64,000 bases of DNA, taken from positions 62,001-126,000 of the forward strand of contig NZ_JBHTMP010000009.1 in the NCBI RefSeq assembly GCF_042679305.1, in the 5' to 3' direction. Shown here in pieces: positions 34,984 through 43,391 of this stretch. A program made the position numbers and the translations under genes. The notes beneath the pieces are model-generated. The model saw only the letters and a program-made list of their open reading frames with translations, was not told where the DNA came from and did no database searches. The stretch is from Micromonospora_H sonneratiae (lineage in GTDB: Bacteria > Actinomycetota > Actinomycetes > Mycobacteriales > Micromonosporaceae). The stretch's first letter is position 1, and each line of letters opens with the position of its first letter.

Positions 34984-35264
34984 CCCTGCCGGAGCTACGC
35001 AAGGCCATTTCCCAGGCGGATGATGCCACTATCGAGCTCACCAGGGCACGTAGCAGCTGGGCTGGCGACACCAACGAGCCACAGCAGACGCTGGGTCTAC
35101 GCGAGGCGACCCAGACCTACCTGAGCATGCAGGATGCGTGGTTCGACGAGCTCGGTGTCTACATCGAGGTGCTCTCCCTGGTGCATGACGGCCTGGAGCG
35201 TGCTGCCGACTCCTACGATGACACCGAGTACGCGGCAGCGCGGGATCTCGCGCGGGAGGTGTAG
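34875..35264 (+). CDS. Helical protein, possible partner of the downstream effector
   Basis: A 129-residue all-helical protein with no recognised family: a Pro-rich lead, then SLTLPELRKAISQADDATIE, a Trp-Ala-Gly turn and two acidic helices. Size and helicity recall WXG100-like or chaperone partners of type VII substrates; the pair RSSWAGD even places a Trp-x-Gly turn between helices. GTG at 34875 is used; ATG 26 codons later is possible. Only 2 bases separate it from the next gene, so the two are made together. Confidence 0.55.
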   Translation: MEPVQTRLARTPEHETGVQPDVSPRPMPQAGDSVSLTLPELRKAISQADDATIELTRARSSWAGDTNEPQQTLGLREATQTYLSMQDAWFDELGVYIEVLSLVHDGLERAADSYDDTEYAAARDLAREV

Positions 35265-35266
35265 GC

Positions 35267-36892
35267 GTGGCGTCCCGGGACCAGATCGCCGACATCATCA
35301 AGGGCATCGAAAACGAGTACGCCGACCTCGCCGGCGACCAGCAGGACACCAACGTCAAACGGCGGGCCTTGCAGACGAGTATCGTCTCGGTTCTACGGTT
35401 GATGGATCCTCCTCCGCCGGGCCGCCCCAAGGATCTGCTGACACTCGCGAAGGCCTTCACCACGCTCGGCAGGCAGGTCGAGACGATCGCCGCCGACGTC
35501 GAGGGGCTCGCCCGGAAGCGGTTGCCCGACCTGTGGGAAAGCTCGGCCGGTTTGTCGGCTCGCGAGGTCGTCAGCGCCACGAGCAAACTCATGGACCGGA
35601 CGCAACCAGCGATGCGGATGGCCGCAAAGGCGTTGCGCGAACACGCGGAGCGGGTGGAAAAACTCAAGGCTCGTCATCAAGCCCATTACGACGGCCTCGT
35701 TGACGTGTTCCACGACGCGGCGAAGGCCGACGGTCGGGCCGAGCTGAACCGGTTGACCGTACGAGCCCTCGAACTCTACGCGGACTCCCGGCAGGTATAC
35801 CACCGTAGCCTCGAGGCTGCGGACGACCTCATCAAGGAACTCAAGGAAGTGCAACGGCGTGCCGTCGCACAGAGGTTCGAAGGCATGGGCGCGGTGAACG
35901 CGGTGCTGTTGGCGACCGCGACCAACGGCGGCAAGTTCAAGACCATTCTCACCGAGGCCGAGGCCAAGAAGGCGGCCGATCTGCGAAAGAACCTGTCCCC
36001 GGAGGAGAGTGCCCGCCTCGGTGCCCTGCTCTCCGCGGCGCCTACGCCGGAGCATCAGGCCTACCTGCTCAAGGCGTTCGCGGCTGGTCACAGCTTGGAC
36101 GAAGTGGGGAAGTTCGCCGAACAGATCAAGAACAAGAGCCCAGAGTGGCTTGCCAGTCAGCCGAACCTCATCAGCCCGGTCGCCAACCCGAACTCCAACA
36201 ACCAGAATTCCAACAACAACCAGAACGCGAACGACCCGGGCCAGCAGAATCCGCAGACCGGCCAGAACCCGAACGGCTCGGCAAACCCGTCATCGTCGCA
36301 ACCGGGCGGCTCCAACCCGTCCGATGCCAACAACACCGGCAACACCGGTAAGGGCGGCAACGACGCCAGCCAGGACGGCAGCTCCACCGGCAACAACGGC
36401 AACAACAGTCAAGACGGCAACCCCACCGGTAACAGCGAGAACCCTTCGGGGCAGCCCGAGAAGCCGGACGACGACCCGAGCGGGAGCATCAGCGCCCGGG
36501 CCAACCCGTACTGGGCGAGTATGGCCACCGAGACCCCCGAGGGCATGGCCAACGGGCTCAACGACCACGCCAGCGAACTCGGCACGACCTACGAGTCCCG
36601 CAAGGTCGACCACGGCGACAGTGGTTCGGTGACTACCGCGCTGAAGGATTCGGTGGACGCGGTCGACAAGGGGCACAGCGTTCCGGTACGCATCGGCGAC
36701 GCGCGGTCCCAGGAGTGGTTGTTGTTGATCGGGCGCGACAAGGACGAGCTGATCTTCAACGACTCGGACGGCAAGCTCGTCCGGGTCAAGGAGGACGACT
36801 TCCTCAACGGCTGCCTGGGCGCGGACAAGAAGTCGACGGTTTCGAGTGTGGTGCTGCCGAAGGTCGCCTCTCCGGCAGCTGCCGCTGTCTAG
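35267..36892 (+). CDS. Large helical protein with N-rich linker and C39-like end
   Basis: A 541-residue protein in three parts. Residues 1-300 are helical and coiled-coil-like, as in secreted LXG/WXG effectors. About 306-410 is a low-complexity linker very rich in Asn, Gly, Ser and Gln, striking in such GC-rich DNA. About 415-541 ends in a fold resembling the second half of C39-type cysteine peptidases: SVPVRIGDARSQEWLLLIGR, DELIFNDSDGKLVRV. The usual histidine before the Trp is Glu here, and no N-terminal catalytic cysteine is seen, so it is probably not an active peptidase. The modular layout suits a type VII-secreted effector, which is inference. Start GTG, 2 bases after the previous gene. 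Confidence 0.6.
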   Translation: MASRDQIADIIKGIENEYADLAGDQQDTNVKRRALQTSIVSVLRLMDPPPPGRPKDLLTLAKAFTTLGRQVETIAADVEGLARKRLPDLWESSAGLSAREVVSATSKLMDRTQPAMRMAAKALREHAERVEKLKARHQAHYDGLVDVFHDAAKADGRAELNRLTVRALELYADSRQVYHRSLEAADDLIKELKEVQRRAVAQRFEGMGAVNAVLLATATNGGKFKTILTEAEAKKAADLRKNLSPEESARLGALLSAAPTPEHQAYLLKAFAAGHSLDEVGKFAEQIKNKSPEWLASQPNLISPVANPNSNNQNSNNNQNANDPGQQNPQTGQNPNGSANPSSSQPGGSNPSDANNTGNTGKGGNDASQDGSSTGNNGNNSQDGNPTGNSENPSGQPEKPDDDPSGSISARANPYWASMATETPEGMANGLNDHASELGTTYESRKVDHGDSGSVTTALKDSVDAVDKGHSVPVRIGDARSQEWLLLIGRDKDELIFNDSDGKLVRVKEDDFLNGCLGADKKSTVSSVVLPKVASPAAAAV

Positions 36893-37141
36893 GTTCGCGC
36901 CGGTGCCTCTGGCCAGCGGTGTCCACTGACGCTCGGTCGCGCTCCTGCCGTCGGTCAGGATCGTCAGCGACTCGCGCGCGGTCCCGGGGCCGATGTGGGT
37001 TTTCGTGCCGTCCGGGTTCAGGGTCGCCCGGCTCCCGGTGCGGGTGCCGGGAACGCCGAGGACCAACGCTGCGAAGTCGTCACGGTGGTGGATGTCCAGT
37101 GCCCTCCGGTCCACGGGATCGCCGGAGGGGACACGACAGGT
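36893..37141 (-). pseudogene. Coding-like tail after an in-frame TGA
   Basis: On the minus strand, directly after the TGA that ends the next listed gene and in the same frame, about 80 codons keep strong third-position GC and a natural protein look (ALDIHHRDDFAALVLGVPGT, then NPDGTKTHIGPGTARESL). There is no ribosome site for an independent start at GTG 37114. Either the upstream gene once continued here and gained a stop, or it is read through, or this is a remnant of another gene. Confidence 0.35.
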
Positions 37142-37780
37142 TCAGGCAAGCTGGAACCGCTGTGAGCCATTGCGACCGAGAAGGATGCCCGTCGCCTCGG
37201 CCATCGCCTGAGCGGCCCGTCCGATGCGGTAACCAGTCAGGCGGTTGCCGTTCTGATCCCTGAGGTGAGCCGGACGAGTGGCGGCTGTCAGCGCCGACCG
37301 AATCGCCCGTGCCTGCCCCAGCAGGACCTGATGGGTATCGGCACCGACTTCGTCTTCGTACCAGCGAACGGCCAGCCTGCCGGCATCGAAGTAGGCACCA
37401 CCCTCCGGGTGCTGGTACCCGGCGTCATGGTCGCAGTAGGTACCGCCGAGGTCATGTCGGTGCGCCGAGCGCAGAAGTTGAACGACGGCAGCAACCGGTG
37501 GTCCGTCCGGCAGTGGGACGCCGTCGGCAAGCATTACCGTCGCCGGCAGGCTCGCGCCGATCGGCAGGTGCAGAAGGGCCTGTACTCCACGGCCGCCGCA
37601 GGTCATCGCGTTTGCCAGCGAGTCGTGCAGGTGAACCGGGTGGAGTCCTGCCGGTCCCGGTTGGGAGCACCGCCACGCGGCCCCGGCAAACCTGTCACGC
37701 AGGGCCAGGTCGAACGTGTCTTCGTCCTCGGGCAGTAACCAGGTACCGACAGTCATGGTCCGGGAACCCGCGTACGCCAT
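37142..37780 (-). CDS. Hypothetical protein, possibly shortened by a stop
   Basis: A 212-residue protein of unknown family: TVGTWLLPEDEDTFDLALRD, HLHDSLANAMTCGGRGVQAL, LGGTYCDHDAGYQHPEGGAY and a helical end. Soluble, with a CDHD motif that might bind metal. ATG at 37780 is chosen by loss of coding bias upstream; ATG at 37756 is possible. The frame remains coding-like after its TGA. Confidence 0.55.
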   Translation of the reverse strand: MAYAGSRTMTVGTWLLPEDEDTFDLALRDRFAGAAWRCSQPGPAGLHPVHLHDSLANAMTCGGRGVQALLHLPIGASLPATVMLADGVPLPDGPPVAAVVQLLRSAHRHDLGGTYCDHDAGYQHPEGGAYFDAGRLAVRWYEDEVGADTHQVLLGQARAIRSALTAATRPAHLRDQNGNRLTGYRIGRAAQAMAEATGILLGRNGSQRFQLA

Positions 37781-37933
37781 GCCCAGACGGTACCTCCTAC
37801 CGAGCACCCATGATCTTGGACGGGGGCCGGAAGGGATACGTGTTCGCCTCAGGAGAAGCCGGTTGGATCCTCTAACGGGTGACCGGAAGAAAGCCGTCCT
37901 CGGGCCGGGTTTCCGGCTCGCTAGCCTGCCGAT

Positions 37934-38410
37934 GTGGTGATGGCTCCGGTCCGTGGTCGTACGGGCCGGAGCAGATTCCAACTCCTGACGCTTGCCCTGG
38001 TCTGTGCGGCGATGAGCGGATGCGTGGGTCCGACGGTGACCGAGGACGGCTACCGCAACAAGGTGGCCGACACTGCGCAACAGTTGTCGTCCGCCATCAC
38101 CTCCGCCGATCTCGCCGTGCGGCTGCACCTCGACCAGAAGACGATCCTCGCATTGACGGACGTGACCGTGAGTCAGGCGGAGTCGGATGCGGAGTCTGCC
38201 ACCACCGCCCTGTTCAGCCGCCAGCCACCCACCCGTGACGCAGTCGCCCTGTACGAGCGGGTGCGACAACCCTTCCAGGACGCCGTCGATGCGTTGCGGG
38301 CCGTACGGATCGCGGTCCGCCGCGACGATCGGGAGGCCCTTCGGGCCGGGCTCGCCGGTTTGGCGCTGCCGGCCCGGGACCTCGATGCGATCCAGCAGGC
38401 CACCAGGTGA
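37934..38410 (+). CDS. Small lipoprotein heading the NRAMP/PRC operon
   Basis: A 158-residue lipoprotein. An Arg-rich start, a hydrophobic run (FQLLTLALVCAAM) and lipobox MSGC (about 28-31) predict a lipid anchor; the rest is helical (VADTAQQLSSAITSADLAVR). It overlaps the transporter start by GTGA. GTG at 37934, GTG 37937 or ATG 37940 could start it. Role unknown; by position it may serve the transporter. Confidence 0.7.
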   Translation: MVMAPVRGRTGRSRFQLLTLALVCAAMSGCVGPTVTEDGYRNKVADTAQQLSSAITSADLAVRLHLDQKTILALTDVTVSQAESDAESATTALFSRQPPTRDAVALYERVRQPFQDAVDALRAVRIAVRRDDREALRAGLAGLALPARDLDAIQQATR

Positions 38411-39636
38411 ATCGGATCTTTCGGCTGGGCCTGGGGATCATGACGTCGATAGGCGGCTTCGTCGACATCGGGAACCTGGTCACCAGTGGCATCACCGGCG
38501 CACGGTTTGGCATGTCGCTGACCTGGGCGATCATCGTCGGCACGATCGGCATGACGCTGTACGGCGAGATGGCCGGCCGGGTGGCGGCGGTGGCCCGACG
38601 ACCCGTGTTCCAGGCGATCCGCGAACGCCTCGGGGTACGTACGGCGATGCTCAACCTGGTCGCCTTCGTGCTGCTGGCCCTGTTGACCCTGGCGGCCGAG
38701 ATCGGCGGACTGGCGCTCATCCTCGAGGTGGTGACCGGGCTGAACTACCTGGTGTGGGTGCCGTTGATCGGCGCGGCCATGTGGTTGGTCGTGTGGCGGT
38801 GGCCCTTCTCGCTGATCGAGAACCTGTTCGGCCTGCTCGGTCTTGCCCTTCTCGTCTTTGTCGTGGCCCTGTTCGTCCTGCCCACCGACTGGGGCGCGCT
38901 CGGGCGCAACGCGACGCATCCCTGGGTCCCGGCCCAGGACGGCCACCCGATGTACTTCTTCTACGCGATATCGCTGTTCGGTGCCTGCCTCGCCCCGTAC
39001 CAGGTGGTGTTCTTCGCCTCCGGCGGACGGGAGGAGCACTGGACCACGAAGAATCTCCAGGAGATGCGGCTCAACGCCCTGATCGGCTTTCCGCTCGGTG
39101 GCCTGCTCTCAATCGCGATCATGGCCGCTGCGGTCGTGGTACTACAGCCGGCCCGGATCGACGTCAACCACCTGGGGCAGGTGGCACTGCCGGTCGTCCA
39201 AGCGCTGGGGCCGGTCGGCTTGGGGCTCGCCCTGACCGGATTCGCCGCAGCGGTCTTCGCCGCCGGGACGGAGTGCACGCTCGCTATCGGCTACAGCATC
39301 TCCCAGTACTTCGGCTGGCAATGGGGCAAGGATCGGCCGCCCCGGGAAGCACCCCGGTTCCATCTCGCCTGTCTGGGTGCCGTACTCGTCGCCACGGCGT
39401 TCATCCTGACCAGCATCGATCCAATCACCGTGACCGTCGTCTCTGTCGTGCTCGGCGCCGCCGCCGTGCCACTGACCTACTTTCCGGTCCTGGTCGTGGC
39501 GAACGACCGCACCTACATGGGCCGGTGGATCAACCGCCGCTGGACGAACGGCATCGCGGTGGTGTTCCTCGTCGGCATGATGGTCATCTCGATCGTCGCC
39601 CTACCACTGATCTTCGCGACGAAGGCCGGCCGGTGA
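38407..39636 (+). CDS. Divergent NRAMP-type metal transporter
   Basis: A 409-residue membrane protein with about 11 helices and NRAMP-family architecture. Helix 1 has GGFVDIGNLVTSG where classical NRAMPs have DPGN. Helix 6, normally MPHN with the metal-binding methionine, reads CLAPYQ (about 194-199), so that methionine is gone. Loss of it is a mark of NRAMP-related magnesium transporters and other non-manganese branches. The following two PRC-barrel genes, a domain also linked to magnesium transporters, agree with a substrate other than manganese; this is inference. GTG at 38407 overlaps the lipoprotein stop. Confidence 0.78.
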   Translation: MNRIFRLGLGIMTSIGGFVDIGNLVTSGITGARFGMSLTWAIIVGTIGMTLYGEMAGRVAAVARRPVFQAIRERLGVRTAMLNLVAFVLLALLTLAAEIGGLALILEVVTGLNYLVWVPLIGAAMWLVVWRWPFSLIENLFGLLGLALLVFVVALFVLPTDWGALGRNATHPWVPAQDGHPMYFFYAISLFGACLAPYQVVFFASGGREEHWTTKNLQEMRLNALIGFPLGGLLSIAIMAAAVVVLQPARIDVNHLGQVALPVVQALGPVGLGLALTGFAAAVFAAGTECTLAIGYSISQYFGWQWGKDRPPREAPRFHLACLGAVLVATAFILTSIDPITVTVVSVVLGAAAVPLTYFPVLVVANDRTYMGRWINRRWTNGIAVVFLVGMMVISIVALPLIFATKAGR

Positions 39637-40025
39637 TGCGGGTGCCCGAGCGGTTCACCGCGGACGATCTGCTGCTCGACCGGCAGATCGTGGACGTCGA
39701 CGGCGCACCGGTGGGCAGGGTCGACGATCTGGAACTGACCGATCCCGGTGACGGTGCCGAGCCCGTCCTCTCCGCGCTCCTGTGTGGGCCGACCGCCCTC
39801 GGCCCCCGTATCGGAGGCCGGCTCGGCAGATGGTGGGCCGCGATCGGGCAGCGTATGCGCCCGTACGACGACGCGTACCCCAACCGCATTCCCGTCGCCG
39901 ACATCGACTACGTCGACCACCTGCAACTTCAGCTCAAGGTATCCCGTGATCAACTCGACGCCGACCGGTTCCGGGACTGGATACGGGACCACATCATCGG
40001 CCGGATCCCGGGGGCGGGGCCGTGA
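39636..40025 (+). CDS. PRC-barrel protein 1
   Basis: A 129-residue protein with a PRC-barrel beta domain (DDLLLDRQIVDVDGAPVGRV, DLELTDPGDG) and a helical tail (SRDQLDADRFRDWIRDHII). PRC barrels are small partner-binding domains found beside photosynthetic, RNA-processing and ion-transport proteins. Its ATG at 39636 shares a base with the transporter stop, and its stop overlaps the next PRC gene (GTGA), so it is tightly tied to the transporter. Confidence 0.82.
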   Translation: MRVPERFTADDLLLDRQIVDVDGAPVGRVDDLELTDPGDGAEPVLSALLCGPTALGPRIGGRLGRWWAAIGQRMRPYDDAYPNRIPVADIDYVDHLQLQLKVSRDQLDADRFRDWIRDHIIGRIPGAGP

Positions 40026-40363
40026 GGGCCACGGACCTGCTCGGCGCGACCGTGTACGCCGTCGACGGAAAGCCGGTCGGCTCGGTCCGCGACCTGCAGT
40101 TCGAGGCCCGGCCAGGTGACGGGCCCGGCGATGCGATGCGGTACTGCCTCACCGCGCTGGAGTGTGGCCCCATCGGCATCCCCCACCGTCTCGGCTATGC
40201 CCGGGGCGACCTGCTGGGCCCCTGGCCGCTGACGCCACTGTTGCGGCGCCTCAGCGGGCGCTCGCTGCTCATTCCCTGGTCCGACATCGTCCGGATCAGC
40301 GGTGCCCGGATCGAGATCAGTCGGCGGCGCGACGAACTTTCCCACCCGGACAGGCAGCCTTGA
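40022..40363 (+). CDS. PRC-barrel protein 2
   Basis: A 113-residue PRC-barrel protein (LLGATVYAVDGKPVGSVRDL, then RLGYARGDLLGP and SLLIPWSDIVRISG). It is a diverged paralogue of the gene before it. GTG at 40022 overlaps that gene by GTGA; its own TGA overlaps the next start (TTGA). The pair may form a complex at the membrane with the transporter. Confidence 0.82.
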   Translation: MRATDLLGATVYAVDGKPVGSVRDLQFEARPGDGPGDAMRYCLTALECGPIGIPHRLGYARGDLLGPWPLTPLLRRLSGRSLLIPWSDIVRISGARIEISRRRDELSHPDRQP

Positions 40364-40539
40364 CCCAGACCGGCGGATTCGCCTTCCTCATCGCGTGGAG
40401 CACGTTCATCGCGCTCTGCGGGTTGCTGGTCTACCTCATCCTGCGCCGACCCGCCGCCCCCGACCGGGAGCGTGCGGACCGTCGACCGGCCGCCCCCGAG
40501 GAGCACCCCGAAACCGACCGGGAGGAGGGGATCTCCTAG
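40360..40539 (+). CDS. Mini membrane protein of the NRAMP/PRC operon
   Basis: A 59-residue protein with one membrane helix (about 7-27, FLIAWSTFIALCGLLVYLIL) and an Arg/Glu/Pro-rich tail. TTG at 40360 overlaps the PRC-barrel stop as TTGA, continuing the coupled gene string; no better start exists. Likely an accessory subunit of the transporter; function unknown. Confidence 0.6.
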   Translation: MTQTGGFAFLIAWSTFIALCGLLVYLILRRPAAPDRERADRRPAAPEEHPETDREEGIS

Positions 40540-40545
40540 GCCCAA

Positions 40546-40581
40546 TCCGTCCGTCCGTCCGCCCGTCCGCCCGTCCGCTCG
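40546..40581. repeat. TCCG microsatellite
   Basis: Nine consecutive 4-base units, mostly TCCG with two CCCG and one CTCG, in the gap between the convergent mini-protein and TetR genes. Confidence 0.85.
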
Positions 40582-40651
40582 CCGGGTGCGCCGGGCACGG
40601 GCCACGGGAGCCGGCGACGAAGCGGCGTCCGGGAAGCTTCCCGCAAGCCGA

Positions 40652-41485
40652 TCAGGCCTGCCGTTGTTCCTGGTCGACGGCTACTTGCCGATCGCGTCCA
40701 CCACCTGCCCCGTTCGTCGACTCGTCCGGTCCGCGTCTTCTGGCGATCAGGGTTTCGATGCCGTCCAGGATGGTGCGAAGGCCGAACTCGTACGCGCGTC
40801 GCGGATCTGACGCGGCCTTGAACTCCTGGCCTGCGGCCTCGCCGATCCTGGCCGCGTGCGGGAACCGCTTGGAGTCGATCAGGCGGTCGAGCGCCGGTCC
40901 GCTGGAGGCCCACCACTCGCTGTCGTCTCGGCCGCTGCCGGCGGCTGTCTCGATCTGTCCCAGCATCTGCCGGGCAGCGTGCGTGACCTGCCCGAGCACG
41001 AGTGTGAGGACCTGGTCGACCTCGACGTCGTCGAGGCCGATGCCGACCAGCGGGCGTAACTCGATGTCGTACTTGGCGATGGTGCCCGGTCCCAGTGGTG
41101 GGCGCTGGCTGTCGACGCCGAGCATCCAGCGGTGCGCCTCCAGGAGCCTCCAGTTGTGCTCGGCGATCTGCTCGATCGCGGCACGCCAGTCCGAACCGGG
41201 GGCCGGCGTCGTCCCATCGGCGTACGCCGAACCGTTGGCGAAGTCGACCATGAGGTCGACCAGTTCCGCCTTGCCGGGTACGTGGCTGTACAGCGTCATG
41301 ACGCCTACGCCCAGCTGCTCGGCGATCTTGCGCATCGACATGGCGTCGACGCCGATCTCGTTGGCCACGGCGATTGCCGCCGCGATGATCCGGTCGAGGG
41401 TCAGCCCGGAGCGTCCCGTCTTGACCTCGGTTCGCCACAGCAACGCGAGGCTGCGTAGTGGATCGCCCGTCCCGGTCCGCTCCAT
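40652..41485 (-). CDS. TetR-family repressor of the DrrAB operon
   Basis: A 277-residue TetR regulator. The HTH (about 25-70) reads TLDRIIAAAIAVANEIGVDA, then MSMRKIAEQLGVGVMTLYSHVPGKAELVD; the C-terminal ligand domain resembles TetR_C (DWRAAIEQIAEHNWRLLEAH). ATG at 41485 has AGGAGG 7 bases upstream. It is divergent from a DrrA-type ATPase gene, and two palindromes lie in the 95 bases between them, so it should repress the exporter operon and itself until a toxic ligand binds. Confidence 0.88.
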   Translation of the reverse strand: MERTGTGDPLRSLALLWRTEVKTGRSGLTLDRIIAAAIAVANEIGVDAMSMRKIAEQLGVGVMTLYSHVPGKAELVDLMVDFANGSAYADGTTPAPGSDWRAAIEQIAEHNWRLLEAHRWMLGVDSQRPPLGPGTIAKYDIELRPLVGIGLDDVEVDQVLTLVLGQVTHAARQMLGQIETAAGSGRDDSEWWASSGPALDRLIDSKRFPHAARIGEAAGQEFKAASDPRRAYEFGLRTILDGIETLIARRRGPDESTNGAGGGRDRQVAVDQEQRQA

Positions 41486-41539
41486 CTTGGTTGCCTCCTG
41501 TCCGGCATCGGGAATATCCGCCGGCCATCCTATGCTACG

Positions 41540-41562
41540 GTACACTGTACGGTACGGCGTAC
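41540..41562. promoter_or_regulatory. Twin palindromic TetR operator
   Basis: GTACACTGTAC (41540-41550) and GTACGGCGTAC (41552-41562) are each perfect 5-bp inverted repeats with one central base. Their centres are 12 bases apart, little more than one helical turn, so two dimers could bind almost the same face. They lie between the divergent tetR and drrA-type genes, 18 bases before the latter. Confidence 0.7.
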
Positions 41563-41580
41563 GTTGAATATGAGGGGGCC

Positions 41581-42564
41581 ATGGCGATGCCGGCCATCGA
41601 GGCGGAACATGTGGGAAGACTCTTCCGGGACAGAAAGGGGCGCACGACGGGACTGCGTGATCTGAGCCTGGAGGTCGAGCGGGGCCACGTGCTGGCGCTC
41701 CTCGGGCCGAACGGGGCCGGAAAGACCACGGCCGTGCGAGGGCTGTCGACCCTGGCAAGGTTCGACACCGGACGCGCACGGGTGGCCGGCTTCGACGTCG
41801 GGCGGGAGGCGGGCCAGGTACGACGTCGAATCGGCCTGGTCGGTCAGTATGCCGCGCTCGACGACCTCCTCTCCGCCCGCCAGAACCTTGTCCTGTTCGG
41901 GAGACTGCGCGGCCTGCGCACTGCTGCGGCACGCCAGCGAGCTGACGCGCTGCTGGAGCAGTTTGCCCTGGTTGATGCTGCTGACCGGCCGGTCACCGGG
42001 TTCTCCGGCGGCATGCGCCGCCGCCTCGACCTCGCAGTCGGCCTCATCACCCCGCCCCAGGTGCTCTTCGTCGACGAGCCCACCACCGGACTGGACCCGC
42101 AGTCGCGCCGCGACGTGTGGGACGCGATCCGCGCTCTGCTGACGGACGGCACCACGGTGCTACTGACCACGCAGTACCTCGAAGAGGCCGACGCGTTGGC
42201 GGACGAGGTCGTCATCCTCGCCGACGGGCGGGTGATCGCCAGCGGCACCCCGGACGAACTCAAGGACATGATCGGACCGCGCATCGCGCACCTGAGATTC
42301 GAGACCGCGCAGGACTGTGCGGCAGCACGCGAAGCCCTTTCGCTGGCACCGGATGCGCTCGCCCAGGACCGCGACGCGTCGGTGCTGAGCATCCCGGCCG
42401 TCGACGGCAGCCGGACCCTCACCACCCTCGTCCAGCGGTTGGCTGCCGCCGGACTGCACCCTGCCGAGATCACGCTGCGGAAACCGTCGCTCGACGAGGT
42501 GTTCCTCACGCTCACCAACACGTCGACAGCCGTCGCCAACCACAGCACCGGGGAGTGTGCATGA
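41581..42564 (+). CDS. DrrA-type ABC transporter ATPase
   Basis: A 327-residue ATPase of the daunorubicin-resistance (DrrA) family. Walker A is LLGPNGAGKTT, the signature FSGGMRRRLDLA, Walker B VLFVDEPTTGLDP and switch histidine replaced by Gln in TTQYLEEAD, which is the normal DrrA form. The extra C-terminal 100 residues (ITLRKPSLDEVFLTLT) are also typical. ATG at 41581 follows GAGGGGG. It powers the permease encoded next and is coupled to it by ATGA. Confidence 0.92.
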   Translation: MAMPAIEAEHVGRLFRDRKGRTTGLRDLSLEVERGHVLALLGPNGAGKTTAVRGLSTLARFDTGRARVAGFDVGREAGQVRRRIGLVGQYAALDDLLSARQNLVLFGRLRGLRTAAARQRADALLEQFALVDAADRPVTGFSGGMRRRLDLAVGLITPPQVLFVDEPTTGLDPQSRRDVWDAIRALLTDGTTVLLTTQYLEEADALADEVVILADGRVIASGTPDELKDMIGPRIAHLRFETAQDCAAAREALSLAPDALAQDRDASVLSIPAVDGSRTLTTLVQRLAAAGLHPAEITLRKPSLDEVFLTLTNTSTAVANHSTGECA

Positions 42565-43391
42565 TCGACACGGACGTACGAACGGCGACCGCGACGGCGC
42601 CGCCGACCGAAACCGGACTCGTCGCCGGCTCACTCATCATCGCCGGGCGCACGATCAGTTCGTGGCGGGCACAACCCGGCACCGTACTGATCGTCTGGCT
42701 CTTTCCCGTCCTGATCACGCTGCTGTTCATCGGCCTGTTCGGCGGCGCGATCGACGTACCGACGGGGTCGGGATACGCGGACTTCCTGATGCCGGGCATG
42801 CTCGCGGTGGCGATGCTCTTCGGCCTCGAAACCACCACCCTCTCGGTCGCCGCCGACGCGTCCCGTGGCATCAACGACCGACTGCGATCCCTGCCGATCA
42901 ACAGCGCGTCGATCGTGCTCGGGCGGTGTGTCGCCGACGTCGTGAGTTCCCTCGCCACCCTGGCACTGCTCCTCGCAACCGGCTTCCTCCTCGGCTGGCG
43001 GCCGGACGTGGGTCTTCTGGACGGGCTCGTCGTCCTGGCCCTGTTGCTGCTGCTGCGATTCGCACTGCTGTGGGTCGGTATCTACGTCGGTTACGGTGCC
43101 GCCTCGGTCGAGTCGGTCGCCTACGTGCAGATTCTCGTCTGGCCGATCGCGTTCCTGTCCAGCGTCTTCGTAGACCCCTCCACCATGCCGAACTGGCTGG
43201 GCACACTCGCCGAGTTCAACCCCGTCTCCGCAACCGCGACTGCGATACGTGAGGCTGTCGGCGGCGGGATCTGGGCGGCACAGAGCTGGGCCGGCCGACA
43301 CGCCCTCGCGCTGGCGTCGGCCTGGCCGGTCGTGCTCACCGCACTGTTCCTGCCGCTCGCCGCGCTCCGCTTCCGGAAGGGAGCGAAGTGA
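42561..43391 (+). CDS. DrrB-type ABC transporter permease
   Basis: A 276-residue ABC-2 permease with about six membrane helices (IVWLFPVLITLLFIGLFGGA and others) and the DrrB-type GINDRLRSLPI loop between helices 2 and 3. It pairs with the ATPase to export a drug or metabolite. ATG at 42561 overlaps the ATPase TGA; its own stop overlaps the SNF2 gene start (GTGA). Confidence 0.9.
   Translation: MIDTDVRTATATAPPTETGLVAGSLIIAGRTISSWRAQPGTVLIVWLFPVLITLLFIGLFGGAIDVPTGSGYADFLMPGMLAVAMLFGLETTTLSVAADASRGINDRLRSLPINSASIVLGRCVADVVSSLATLALLLATGFLLGWRPDVGLLDGLVVLALLLLLRFALLWVGIYVGYGAASVESVAYVQILVWPIAFLSSVFVDPSTMPNWLGTLAEFNPVSATATAIREAVGGGIWAAQSWAGRHALALASAWPVVLTALFLPLAALRFRKGAK

Noticed and set aside
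40546..40581. TCCG repeat considered as a replication or regulatory iteron
   Set aside because: Simple 4-base microsatellite between gene ends, without further copies or replication genes nearby.
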